In this document: positions 14,533 through 26,698 of the stretch, piece after piece
Position numbering within the stretch: the first letter of the stretch is position 1
Layout: the number at the start of each line of letters is the position of its first letter
Assembly (NCBI GenBank): GCA_963070105.1
Contig: OY718807.1
Coordinates: 10,106,483 to 10,170,482, forward strand
DNA length: 64,000 nt
Origin: Litomosoides sigmodontis
Lineage: Eukaryota; Nematoda; Chromadorea; Rhabditida; Onchocercidae
Reading direction: 5' to 3'
The notes under the pieces: model-generated
What the model was told of the DNA's origin: nothing
Database searches by the model: none
The model's input: only the letters and a program-made list of their open reading frames with translations
Translations under genes and position numbers: made by a program

Positions 14533-17500
14533 ATGAATAACATGCTAATGATCATACCTCTGCTTGCCCGTCTAATCGCTCTATTTTGCTATCCAACTTC
14601 ATCCCAATTACTTTCCAATTTTAATCTCATATGTGAGGTAAGCAGATGAAAATCTTATGAATGATGACGATTTTCGTTGAATAGGATAGCCACGTAGAGA
14701 GCAATATTCATTACGCTCACAGATATTGACAAGAAGTAATTAAATTCTTCCAGTTCAAATTTCAAAGCATGGAAAAAAACAAACAATGAAATGCTGCGTC
14801 TTTGGTATAGATTGAAATGAAAAAGCATTATCCAGCATCTTTTTGACCAGTCAGATCGAAATGTCCTACTACTGCATGACGAATTTACTTATTGACCTTT
14901 ATCCAATTAATTTGCAGTAACTGCTAACCTTTTCTCTTTCCTTTTAGTCAAACATGACGGATGAGCATGGAACCCATATATCACGACGATCACGATCACG
15001 TCGCGAGCCAGCCGTATGGGGTGAGCCTGCGCCAGATTACAGTGGTGTTCAACTGAATGATTATTTACATTTCCTGAACGCTCTCATTTTCGTTGATTCC
15101 AAGATTGTATGTCCTTGCTGAGAAGATCGCTTCCAAGTTCATGCCTTAAATTTTTTTCCTTGTTTATAGTCGTTGGATTGAGAGTGAATTTAAAAGCACT
15201 GCTTAAGACAGCCGCTAGCTCTTTCTCACAACGTGAAAATCCGTCCGTCCAATTACAGACCAATCATTATGGCTCCAATATAGACAACATGAAAAAAGAC
15301 GTGATGAAATTGGTTCGAGAGGCGAATAACGTAAGTTTTCATTAAGCTTTTGCCTTGCAAAGACAGATTTTCGTCACCGCTGCGTCGCGTCCTTTCCAAA
15401 TTGATTTCCGTTGTTGCAGTATTTTTATCAAATAAATGTCCGAATAATTGTGGTGGATATATTGCAAACACATCGCAGTGACCTCAGCTTGTACTCTTTT
15501 GAGGAATACAGAAATCGCAGGTAGGCAGCATCATTATCTATCTCATCGCTATTATTTTTCGAAAAAAATTTTCGCATTTTCAACTGACAGGCTAATGTCA
15601 GTAAGCGTGCGGTATTTACTTCGTTTTGCCGTGCAACGTTTAGCTTCTCAGAGCAAAACTCATAATAAAAATGCAAATTTAAAATTGCAAGTGCCAACAA
15701 TGCGAACAACTTTCATTCACTTCCATCCACCGTTATCCGTTTTCTCTCATTACCCCGAAGTTCCTCATCCCTTTTTTTTGCTTGTTCTGGGAGCTGTGTG
15801 GATTGTCGTGCCACCCTTTTCCCCGTGCTACGGTAGGACATCCAAAGTTATTTTCCTCATTCCTCCCATTTAGGAATGACCAGTTCTGATTGCTTTCCTT
15901 GTCTTTTTTTCCAATTCTATTTCTCTCAAATGTTCCTCTCCTTCACTGTTAAATAATTTAGGAACTGGAATAAAGACAATACAATTAAATTTAAAATCAC
16001 AATTGAAGTGTCATGTAGAAAATGAAGCACAACTTGAGTATCGACAATGGACTACAAACCTTTCCAACTTTGATTTTTAACTTAATTTTACCATAAAGTT
16101 TCAAATCGTTTCCTTTTTCATAGAATATCAAAGTTACCGACTCATGATTTTGCTGCCCTAATTTCACATCGCTATGCTGGTGGATTAGCATTTGTTAATG
16201 GCATGTGTACCTCAAAAGCGGTGTTGTTGTGCGGGGTATGTGTGCATTTCATTTTAGAGAAGTTCCGCGAGATTTCCTTAACTTTTGAAGTCCTTTTTTG
16301 GACTACGAGGAAGAAGTGGAGAAGCAGCCGACTGCACGAAAGGAAAATGATTATCTTAATTTCCAGTTCTATCCACATAGTCCATTTGCAATGGGCGGTA
16401 TATTTTTCCACGAAGTAGCACATCTTCTTGGCGTACCACACCATAATGCTACTAATCTGATCGATGTACCAAACTGTTCTTGTCCAACCATTCGAAGTGC
16501 TACTATTTCTGGATGCCTTAAAATACCGTACGTGAAAGTTACAAAAAATTTAGCGAATTTTTAATAGTGCCATATAAGTTTAAATGCATCGGAATGTCTG
16601 CACCGACCAATTGAGCAGAATCGTTCTAAATTCATCTTTACTTCATTTTCCAAAATCGTCCGAACATTCAAGCTTAACTTATACAGAGGTTATGATCACG
16701 ATTGCACGCTGCAACAAATGGTGAACATGTTGGAGAAAAATCGTTGTCTAAGGCATGTCAAAGCCACCAATTTCTTCTTCACGCAACATCGGGTTGAGAA
16801 CTCATTGCCGCTTTGCGGTAACGGAGTTTTAGAAGGCAAGGAAGAATGCGATTGCGGTTTGCGCAAATTGTGTCACAGTTGGAACTGTCGCGCTGATGAA
16901 TGCTTGCAGATTGTGAAGACTTGGCAGTTGGTAAGTTGGAAGGGATCTGATCTATATGACAAGGTTGTTTGAGTGCGTGGATTGATCGAACGGTTTTATT
17001 TTCGAACGCCAATCCCAAGTTTAAAGATAAACTTACGGAGGGGAAGACTGTAGCTCTGGTGCAGGATGATTGGTTCCGGTTCGTCTGTTCATCATGACTT
17101 ATAGTCAGTGATATCTAGTTTTTATGGATGACAGCACCATAGATCATAGCAGGCTGTTGCTAGTAATCAGCAATCCTTGAAATGTGTGAACTTCAGCATA
17201 TTTGTGCCGGTCCGATAGCGGCGACGGTGTCTATTGCCATAGCGATTGTCTTCTGCGTCGCTCGGCGGCGGCACTACTCATCGACAAGCTGTGGCTGCGT
17301 CGCATGTCACCTTCCACAGCTTCTTTCGACACTGAAATCGGTGGCGATCCGTTCAAAAACTGGGCATTCTTGGCATCGTGCCGCCGCCACTAACTACACG
17401 CAATCATTACGTTGTACCGGCAATGGCATTGCCTCAGCGAAGCACTCTCTCGTTGGAATAGCTGAGAAGGTATTTTAATGCATGCACACATATGTCTGTA

Positions 17501-17978
17501 TATGCACGGCTAATTAGCACAATTGAACGTTCAGAATTCCGTCCCACCCATCATTGAAGCGATAAAACATCTCTTGGAAATTGCTTCGTCTCTTGCAGGA
17601 CTCGAGTGATGATATGGCAGTGTTAATTGCACCCGGCCGCCATACGGAATCTCTCGTGCACAAGTCGACGACGACAGTGCAACGACCCACACATCCTCCA
17701 CCACCACCACCGCCACGTCGGTGCGCCTTGTTTCATTATCAATTTGAAATGGTCGTGACAAAATCTGCTTGTTCAACAATGACTTGTTCAGTTTTAGTGA
17801 CAAAGCACTGCCATCGCTAAATATCATATCATCTGCTTTGAAGCAACCGCCACCATTACCAGTAAAACCGGCTAACTTGCTGTCGCTTAAAGTGATTATA
17901 GCGAGCGGTGGTGATGACAGCTATGAAGTGCCTAATACAACAAGGAAAAGGTTGACACGTAGTGCATTTCATACCTAA
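14533..17978 (+). CDS. Short-form membrane-anchored ADAM metalloprotease
   Basis: Ten exons: 14533-14637, 14948-15106, 15259-15330, 15420-15520, 16124-16235, 16310-16527, 16687-16930, 17197-17469, 17599-17720 and 17792-17978; 1593 nt, 530 aa, all phases compatible. The order is: signal peptide (MNNMLMIIPLLARLIALFCY); a very short pro-region with a furin-like RSRR (51-54); a reprolysin fold (IRIIVVDI, GGLAFVNGMC); the zinc site HEVAHLLGVPHH (His217, Glu218, His221, His227); a disintegrin start (CGNGVLEGKEECDCG); a transmembrane helix (about 341-359); and a cytoplasmic tail with PPPPPPPRR and PPPLPVKP, likely SH3 ligands. ADAMs cleave or bind cell-surface partners. A full prodomain and most of the disintegrin, Cys-rich and EGF parts are absent, and the Met-turn reads GCLKI. 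The exon 6 acceptor is the least certain junction. Confidence 0.8.
17184..17415 (+). repeat. ADAM transmembrane-exon segment duplicated in inverted orientation
   Basis: This stretch begins 13 bases before the ADAM exon at 17197 and covers its acceptor, the transmembrane helix and the start of the tail. It recurs on the opposite strand at 37072-36858 with high identity. The first 170 bases differ at only a few positions. Confidence 0.9.
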
Positions 17979-18415
17979 ACACTTTTTTAATTTGGTACTT
18001 AATACGCAATGTAGCACGAAAGATCACGGTTCACCGCATCAGTAGCGTACGATTTTAAAAATAAACGTGGGATACGCGGCTTTTCATGTCACCGAAAATT
18101 CAGTGTTGTAATAGTATGATATAATAACGAATGCTGCATAAATCACAACAAAATACTGATGGTACAGTTGTCAAGTACTAAAACATACCTAGGATTTTAG
18201 CATTCGATAACTACACCACTAGTATTCTATTCGAATACTTTCCCAATCACTTGTTTTATTCAAAATCAGAAGTGTTTTCTTGCTTCCTCAAAAATTTGCC
18301 ATTGTTGATGATGGAATTTAAAATATGCAAACTTTGTCTTAAAAAAACAAATTTCAATTTGCTTTTTTTGCAAATGTTAAATTTGAGGTTATCATCGCTG
18401 GTTAGATTCAATACG
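17979..18415. other. Intergenic spacer
   Basis: AT-rich sequence between the ADAM stop and the next ATG. A GGTTAG acceptor at about 18405 may be a trans-splice site for the gene starting at 18416. I see nothing else. Confidence 0.5.
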
Positions 18416-18921
18416 ATGAATTACTCACAATTGTCGGATCATTATGACAGTATATCACGAAAATTCGACGATGATTTTGACGAAGATTTCGGTGATGACG
18501 GATTGCTTTCTGAGTCACAAAATGATGAGGAGCAAAAGGAACCTATGCAGTATGCAGTGGTAGTTCCCGTGAAAGAACGTTTACCCACAGAAGGTATTTT
18601 AACTGTGTGCTCGTTGAAACGTCAGATTCTCTTCTTGGATTATTCTTGCTTCACTTTTGACCTTCTTGATGCACTGGGCACGTGCTTCATAATTAACTCG
18701 CTGGAAACAGCATTTGCGTCAATTTTGCAGGGAAAAGAAGCGTGAAATCAGTGCCTTTTCATCATCTGGAATCATTCTCGTCCATTGAATCAGGAAGTCA
18801 GCTCTATCCTTCGGATGATACGGTGAACACTGAGCTCAGCGAAGAAGAACGCTTTGTTTCCGTTACTGATGCGGTTGTGCGGAAATTTAATGACAGAAGA
18901 TGTCAGCAAATTCGAGAATAA
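18416..18921 (+). CDS. Small acidic protein of unknown function
   Basis: Two exons, 18416-18593 and 18731-18921, joined by an intron ending TTTTGCAG, give 369 nt (122 aa) with phase preserved. I do not recognise the family. Residues 1-45 are strongly acidic (KFDDDFDEDFGDD). The middle is Ser-rich (HHLESFSSIESGS) and the C-terminus is charged (LSEEERFVSVTDAVVRKF). There is no signal peptide or membrane segment. The acceptor about 10 bases before the ATG supports it as a 5' end. It could be a real short gene, an N-terminal fragment of a larger gene whose later exons I cannot connect, or part of the ADAM transcript's downstream region. Confidence 0.5.
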
Positions 18922-21626
18922 GGCAGGCCACTGCGAGTGCATTTTTCTTGAAATTACTCTGCGTGAAAGGTTTGAAAACGATGGAAGATTTGGGTGACAG
19001 TGCTGTGCTGCCTGCAACTGCAACTACGAGCGAACATTACGTGAGAACACGCACGCACCACTCACCCCGTTGCTTCTAAGGCTTTTCTAGCTTGCTGTTG
19101 CCGCAATGCTTCTTATAAATTTGTGCTAGCAAAACATGCCATTTTATCATTGCCAATATACCACAACTGTCACTGCCATTTTTCATGCTTTTGCTTCTTT
19201 CCATGGTTAGTCACTGCTAATTAATTACACTGCCTTTTCTTCACTTAAGCCGTCTCCCTTCAGGAACGAACGATCCTAGTCAGTTCCCTAATTTTAAGAT
19301 GTCCTGCTCTGAGCGTTAGTTTGTCTAGAACTGGAAATCACTGGTGAATAAGTCAGTAACATATTGGAAATGAATTACCACTTGACTGACCGGGCTCTAC
19401 ATCTACAACGTTAGAGGAGGAGGGGGTCACTTTGATTAGGTTCAAGTTAGAAAAAAACTGCTGCACATGAAATGCTTAATTTCTCTCACTCAGGTCTGCA
19501 ACTGCCAGTAACGTGCAAAATAATATCATTGTGGCTTGTTTATCACTTTTTCCTCCACCATCTCAACCTCCCATTCTTTCTCCAACTGATTTGTTGTTGT
19601 TGTTGTTGTTGTTTGTTGTTTGCGCTTCTTGTCTTTGTTAAATCACTTCGTTCACTTCCGATAAATCTTTCAAGCTTTTACGAAATTCGTGAGGTGTTCT
19701 TTGCCGATATATTTGTCAATTTCATGTGTTAAGCATCCAAAGTTTCACTGTTACAGTTTTCTTCTCGTTGCAGACAAAGGCTTTAAAAATCTTCAAAAGT
19801 TGAAATTCACACAAAGAAAATAATTCTCTTGAGCGCAATCCGTTGAGGATCTTTATTGAAAGTGACTAATAATTCACAATCCCAGGACTGATTATCATCA
19901 TTGCCGAGAAGGTAATAAATAAGCTTTTAGTTTCAAGGAAATCGTCGACTCGTGAGAGTTCCTTTTTCTTTTCTCTCAGCAATTGTTGTTGTATGCGAAG
20001 CAGTGATGGACACTAATGTTCCTATCGCAACGCTGACCTTTGCCCTCAAGAAGTCGCTAAGACCAGAATGTGACAACGGCAACATCAAAGCATGTAAACT
20101 TTCACTGTGTCGATGCAGCTGCAGTTTGTTGATGAAATAATAAGCGGAAAATTAAATTTTCAATGAAAAGCCACATACATACAACATGCGTAGGGTGATT
20201 GAAAATGTAGGTGCTTAAAAAAAGCTTAGCATACTGTAGTGACTTATTGCCTGGGAATCGTACCTACAATGAATGAGTGAGCGGCGTGTGAGAAGTGCTC
20301 CTCAGAGCAAAGCGATTATCTCACCTGATTTTCTCATCCATCCAACTCGTGTTTCTCATCCTAACATGAAAACCACGAGTTAACATGGCATTGTTTAGGT
20401 GGGTGTGTTACATCAAACTTATTCTATGAAGCCGTGGGAAGCGAAGCACTCATTTCCTTCTCAGTTCATTTGAGACATCTCGGAATTCCGACACTTTCTC
20501 GTACCGCCCCCGTGGAATTCATCCGCCTATTTATTTGAGACGAAGAAGAGTCCTGCATCATTGCGCATTGCTTCCGCAGTTGCCATGTACCACTCACTCA
20601 CTCACTTCTCCCCCTCTCTCTCTCCTTTCCAAGTGCAACGAACACAACCGTAATCCTCCTTTGCCTGATCTTATGAAATGAGAGCTACCAACATCTACAA
20701 CTACTTCAAAGTCTCAAATGTCGCATTGGGTTGGTGAAGCGACTGGTCACTACTTCATCATGAATTGCTAGCTAACTTAATTCAATTGTTATTTAGAGGT
20801 TAAACAATAAGCACCCGTGCTAATAAGGTGCCCCTTTGCAATCAAATGGGAATCAGTTAAAACCTGGGTTTCGTTAAATGGACGCAATATAGGCGCCACT
20901 AATTGCCAACTTTTTTGCCTTTATTCCAACTGGAATTCCACGACTAAGCAAATATTTCAAATTCAGAATCTGTACAATGAAGTCGGCCAATTTTGCTGAC
21001 ACTATTTCGAGCGACTTCAATTTTTTGCCGGTATTTTTTTTTATGATTAATTGAGATTGATGTCTTATGAGTATCAAAGGGCCTGAATCTGAGTAGGGAT
21101 CATGGGATAACTCAATTTCAGTGCAGCATATGGAAGTGCTTCAGACATTGTTCAGAAGCTTTCCACTGTGCGCGAGCCTATTTCGATATGCTTGGCTCGG
21201 CTTCGAAATTCCAGTGTCACTTTTGACCGTTAAGTTGTCTATTAAATAACCAATTTTTTAAACAAATCCAAGTTCTGTCAACCTTCGCAAGGAATTTTAG
21301 CAGTCGAAATTAGATTTGATTTGCATTGTTTCTGAATTTATTTTCGAAGAAAACTCGTAAAAATCGGTAGGAAAAATAAGAAAAGTTGAAGTGGTGTAAA
21401 TTCAATCCATTTAAATTTAGCTTCTTACTGCAGCTGAATTTCATTTATTTCTTTCCCGCAGTTCACAGTCTCCTCAAGCCTTCTTCGAGACAGTTGTAAC
21501 ACGAAGTAGCAAAGAGCAGCTATTTAGATGGAAAGATTTGAAATTCGGAAAGAAGCGAATTGTTAAAATGTTGATTTTAATGTCAAAAAATAGTTTGCAA
21601 TTTGATTGTGGAATATGCTATAAGGC
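18922..21626. other. Non-coding tract upstream of the bHLH gene
   Basis: No supported exons. It contains a TTG-rich repeat and pyrimidine-rich stretches near 20580-20640. A regulatory role for the downstream bHLH gene is inferred from position only. Confidence 0.45.
19591..19622. repeat. (TTG)n trinucleotide repeat
   Basis: Six or more TTG units followed by interrupted copies. It reads poly-Leu or poly-Cys in forward frames but lies in no supported exon. Confidence 0.85.
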
Positions 21627-23728
21627 ATGGAACTTTGTTTAAATCATCAGAGAAAGGGCACCTCATGGTTTGTTGTATTCGATGTGAGAAAGGTTATTTG
21701 TTTGACTTCGGTTAGAGTGAGACCGACGGTTCATCAGAAGGCTGCAATAAAAGCACACTCGACCTGGCCTAACTTCCACGATGAACTATGTGCTTTTAAA
21801 AATGAAATTAAAAGATTAGCATGGAATTACAACTGTTGTTGGACGATTTTTACTTTGTTGTCTTTCCTTTACAGAATAAAGCGGAAATCGAGCGTCGTCG
21901 ACGAGCTCGCATGAATGCCTCACTGAATCAGTTGAAAATGTTCCATTTAGTAAAATCACCGAAACTTGAATCAAAATTGGAAAAAATTGAAATTTTGGAT
22001 TTGACGATCCAGTATCTTCTTCAGTTGGTTGGTAATGACCAAAGGAGAGGTAGAGGCAGTGTTTAGAAATAGTTTTAATTTTACAAATGCAAAAATATTT
22101 TTTTTATAGGGTGTTAGAAATAAATTGGAAACTTGAGCGATGATTTTGGAAGGCGCACGCGCTCCTTCGTGCATCTAAAATCAGAATTATCTGAATATTA
22201 ATTTTATATATTTTGCATTATAAGCATGGCAATTAAGCCGTAGTATTAAAAAAAAATGTCACATTGTCGTTCGATACCCAAAATGCGAAAGTACTGAAAT
22301 TGTTAAAAAAAAACACTAAAATCAAAAAAAATAGCGGTATTTACAGGATTGTATTTTGGTTAGCACGCTACCGTGAGTCAAGTTTAAGTGATATCCAACT
22401 TTTTGCTTCCTACCCTCGAGCTTTAGGTCTTTTGGTTCCATTTGGAACTGATATTTGCATAAGTTTTAGAAATTAAAAAAAAATCCTTTACGTCGCCGTC
22501 TATGTAATAACTCCTCAACGCAATAACTGTTATTCCCCGTACTACAGTTGAAGTTATCTTTGCCGTTGCTAAAACAGATCCGAGTTTTTCTCCACGGTTT
22601 TGTTATTTATTTCAACACTACTTTGCAACAATGTCACTTCTTTCTTCACAACTTTAAATTGCGACCAACCGAGCCCATCATCGACCGTTCCGGTGGTTTG
22701 CTGAGGCTACATTGTCACAACAGAATCCTGTGAAGTTTAACCATTGCTTTTTAAAGACGCATTTGAACCTTTTTTGTACTTTTTCAAATATACATGTTTC
22801 AAGTTCTACCTAATTTGATCGGAATTTCAAAAAATTACCTTTTTGAGCTGATTTTGTCCAATTTGATTGAGCTATTTATCAATATGGAAGTAAACTTATT
22901 TTCAGAGTCTGAAAAAATGGCATATGCGGGTTTTAGGGATGGATTTCAGGCAGCTCAGAAAGCGACCACGTCATTCATCTACAACCGGTGTCATCCATCC
23001 ATTTCATCACCATTAGTCGCTTCGGTCAATGCAGAACTTGCCTCAGTATTTGATCAGTCTTTTAAATCAATGAAATGGCTACGATCTATTTATGGAAGCA
23101 ATGTCACACGTAATTTCCTTCCTGTCTTTGAAAATCATTAAATTCGTTTCATGTATGAGTTATGCAAGCAGGACTTTTCATTAAACTAGGTGAATGAACC
23201 ATTTGTAATTTGAATTCCAAGCTTTATAAGCTTCTCCTATCGGTTCTATCAGGTTCCATCATTCCTGGAATTTCACAAGAAATTTGAATGAAATTCAAAT
23301 TCTCCTGTTGATTATACGAACAAACAAACTGACTTTAAATTAGTGTTTACAAAGTCCAACTGAAGTGGAAGTGACATTGAATGGCTTTCAAGGTCCACAG
23401 ATGTATTTCAGGAGAAAATCAGCATTCATCAGCAAGCACTACAGAAATGAATTTCCCTCAATTCGGACAACAATTGGCAACAAATTTCATACCACAATCG
23501 CACTCAACACCGATTATTCATTTGCACAATATTCCGCCATTATTCGAGTCGCCTGAAAGTGCAAGCAGCAATCAATCGTTATCACATTCGTTGTCATTAT
23601 CAGCGGCATCATTAACATTATCATCAGCAGCAGCAAAAGAAAGTGAGGAAAGTTTGGACGAGTCCAATTCCACTGCGGAATTTATTTGCATCATTTGTGA
23701 AGGAACCTGCCACTGCAGTAAAAAATAA
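21627..23728 (+). CDS. Hairy/Enhancer-of-split-like bHLH-Orange transcription factor
   Basis: Exons 21627-21692 (least certain), 21875-22031, 22906-23109 and 23412-23728 total 744 nt (247 aa) with consistent phases. The basic region and helices (RKNKAEIERRRRARMN, then ESKLEKIEILDLTIQYLLQL) match the Hes class. They are followed by an Orange-like segment (YAGFRDGFQAAQKATTSFI). Such proteins bind N-box/E-box DNA as dimers and repress transcription. The proline typical of Hairy/E(spl) basic regions (KPxxE) is replaced by Ala, and the loop is short. The C-terminal exon is Ser-rich and ends ICIICEGTCHCSKK, with no WRPW Groucho-binding tetrapeptide. C. elegans LIN-22, a Hes relative that also lacks WRPW, is a possible counterpart, but I cannot prove orthology. 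Confidence 0.78.
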
Positions 23729-25049
23729 TTCCACATGAAGCGTGATTTTGGACTCATCAATGATATGATATATGATGCGCTATATTCTGAAATGTGCATT
23801 TATGAAGAATGCAACAGTACTGTTCGTGTTATGAATGAGTGACTGCTTATTTGAAATTTTATATTTCTAATCTGCACAGGCCGAAACTTTATAATACTCG
23901 TGAAGCACTTCTAATACATAATTTGAGATGGTGTATACCTTGCAATCACACCCAACGCATTTTAGAATGATATCAGACCAAAATAATTCTCAATCTCATC
24001 AGCTGACTGAGTTTGAAGCAGAAACTCCTACACTGATCTTAAATTATTGATGATATTTTGATGAGGATCTGTTCTGCATCTTCTATTAAATTTATGTTAA
24101 AATTAAAATCATACAAATAACAACTTGTTTATGCCTAACCCTCTTATCAGAAGCAACCAAACTCTAGTCCACACCATTTGTACGCAATCCATCTCAATCA
24201 GTTCTTAACCTTTGTTATAAAAAGAGCCAGTAAGCAGCAGTTGAGGATTCGAGCAACCATCGCAGACAACAAGTATTAAAGATGCACTGTATCCGTAACT
24301 AAATCAAAAAAATCTCCAACTGGAATAAGTCGAAAGATCAAGAAACTTCCGTCTAGCACAGCAACTGTGAAATCATTGTTATCTCGAATTGCAAAGTATA
24401 ACCGTCACATTTTTTTAAAGCAATAGAACTGAGTACGATTCATCACACCAAAAATTAGTTCAGTACGCTATGGTGAACTCTGTAACAAATCACAAACCAA
24501 CTCCTTATCTAATCAAACGCCCGCATCTCCCTGTAGGATAGTAACAAAAAAACACCATTACCATAAACAGTGGGATATCGATATGAACTTTATTTAGATA
24601 ATAAAATGAGGGGTAAAACAATTCAATAATAGTACCAGATAACCGTACACAAATTTCACTCGGAAATATAATATTCTGAAGTAAAGGTACACAAAATATA
24701 TCTTTACTTCAAATTATTATATTTCGGAGTGAAATTTCTGAAGGAAATATAAAGGATCTAGCACTATTGACTTCACGAAGAAAAAAGAACAATGTTTAAA
24801 ACGAACATTTAGGCAGTAAAGTAGAGCAATACGTTCAATCAGCGATATTTACGATGACTTGTGTGAGTGAACATTTGGTCGAATATTCGAAAGATTGCGA
24901 CAGACATCTCTGCTGCGAAGTAATTCACCAATTCTGATAACCTTAACTTCTAAAACACTGCGTAGCTTCATCTTATCCACACATTCTGTTCGATAAGATT
25001 TTGAAAAGCTACCCGGTTATTTTACAAAAGCACACGGATATCTCGTCCT
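23729..25049. other. Convergent intergenic region
   Basis: This AT-rich tract separates the 3' ends of the bHLH gene (plus) and the MADF-BESS gene (minus). It has no coding signal. It contains the hairpin listed separately. Confidence 0.55.
24651..24737. repeat. Near-perfect inverted repeat (hairpin)
   Basis: Arm 24651-24686 is complementary to arm 24702-24737 over 36 bases with about three mismatches, around a 15-base loop (24687-24701). The arms begin AAATTTCACTCGGAAATATA and end TTTCGGAGTGAAATTT. It could be a small MITE relic or a structured RNA precursor. No flanking target-site duplication is obvious. Confidence 0.85.
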
Positions 25050-26698
25050 TTACGTCTGAAACTGTGCCAACGCATGGAGAATTGCAATTCGAGCATGCAC
25101 TCGACTACTATTATCAATTGACTTCAGCGACATACAAACAAAATCGGCAAAGCACTCGTCCGCATCACGGGGACCAACTGTTCGGTCAAACACGGGTTTT
25201 CTTTCCGTTAAACGCTGCAATATTTCCACGCTACGCATCAACGCATGCGCAACCGTGCCTGAAGGTGAATCCGGTGAAGGATCAAGTCTAGAACGTTTCA
25301 CTGGTACTTCAAGAGGCATCATTTCTGCTGTTTCTGTTACAGCCGTTGTTGTTGGTGAGCTTACCGGAGGAGTTGGAGATTTATGACTTGCTTTTCGAAT
25401 CCTTTGCCTTTTATGAATCGAACGTTCTAGCCCAGATGAAGAAGGAACCGTTTCTTCTTGCTCCATTAACGTGTCATCACCGATCCTAAAATTGTCCTAA
25501 AAATGTAAGAAAAGGGAATTTTCATACACACATGAAACCGTGTATGAACAAAGAAAACTAGAAAAAACATTTTGAAGCTGTTAAATAACGCTTCGTATAC
25601 AGTAAAGTTTGTGGGAAGTAAGAAATGTCCTTAAAATGAGAGGCACTATATAAAGTGGAGCCTTCTAAGAATCGTTTTATTGACTTTTTAAACAGCAAAC
25701 TAACTCCGTCAAGTTACCAGCACTAATTTTCTCATTTACGTATCAACTAGATCCCACAAACTACATGGAATTTGAATTGCTAGGAAACCTGCCTCTAAGT
25801 TCGTAGAGCGGAAAAAAATGAACCTGTTATCGAAACTGTAACTGGTTTCGGATGAATGCTCAAAAACTTCCGGTTTCACAAGCACAGATGTCGTAACATC
25901 GCAATGGGCTGCAGTATTGTTACTGTTCTTATCACTGTTGTTGCGGTTACTTTTGCTAGACTTTGATGGCGCAATCCTGAATGCACGAAAATTTCTAGTC
26001 CAATTACTTTACACATATAATTCAATTTTACACAATTATAACATATTAGTGGAGCAACTATTGTTCGAGGACTTCAAGTTTTCATGACTCAAGATGAAAA
26101 CCTGGTCAAACACTATAATAGGAAAAACAGGTGTTTTGAAGCAATTCTTTAAAGCACTTTATTCTAAAAGTTCAATCAAGTATCAGAATACAAAAACGTT
26201 CCATTATGCGCTGCAAAAGGGCTTAGATAATATCACAGTTTCTGAGAGTTAAAGAATGGTAATAAGAAGTGGCATCTGCAAAACCTGTTCTCATTGCAGG
26301 AGTTATCTAAGAAGCAGAGATCAGTGTAATAGGAAAACGATGATCCGACACCGCATGTCATCACACGTCGACGTTCTTTCGTATATCGGTCGCGTAAAGT
26401 ACGCCAACGAGTCTTCACAGCTTCTACTAAAATATGGTAAGAGTTCCTTTGCTAGGCTTTTTTCGTGAATAAAAATGAAAGAAAATTTGTGGCAAATGAA
26501 AAATACTCTTCCTAACTAACCCTTTTCATTAAGTTTGGCAGCAATTTCAATCCAAGTTTCCTGTTTCTTGATTGCATTACCGTACAGCGGATGAGAAAAA
26601 TCATAGATTATTGGATTCAGACGTACTTCTCTGATTAAATTGTCGTTGAAGGTGGAATCTGGTCCACCCTTCGATGACATCACTGAACCATTACCCAT
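25050..26698 (-). CDS. MADF-BESS domain transcriptional regulator
   Basis: Four exons, 26698-26521, 26426-26285, 25976-25824 and 25485-25050, total 909 nt (302 aa) with exact phases. The N-terminal MADF domain (about 17-107) shows the expected order: LIREVRLNPIIYDFSHPLY, then W-IEIAAKLN, RWRTLRDRYTKERRR and YYTDLCFLD. MADF is a Myb/SANT-like DNA-binding fold of the Adf-1 class. A Ser/Asn-rich linker and a basic patch (KRQRIRKASHK) follow. The C-terminus (DADECFADFVCMSLK, then HARIAILHAL) fits a BESS interaction motif. An ATTAG acceptor lies directly before the ATG, consistent with trans-splicing. Target genes are unknown. Confidence 0.82.

Noticed and set aside
17202..17393. Alternative frame through the ADAM transmembrane exon
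   Set aside because: The chosen frame gives a membrane helix and continuous phase with both neighbouring exons, and is the one preserved in the inverted copy.
17721..17820. Read-through end of the ADAM at 17820
   Set aside because: A 71-base intron (17721-17791) restores a longer tail with a second SH3-type motif in perfect phase.
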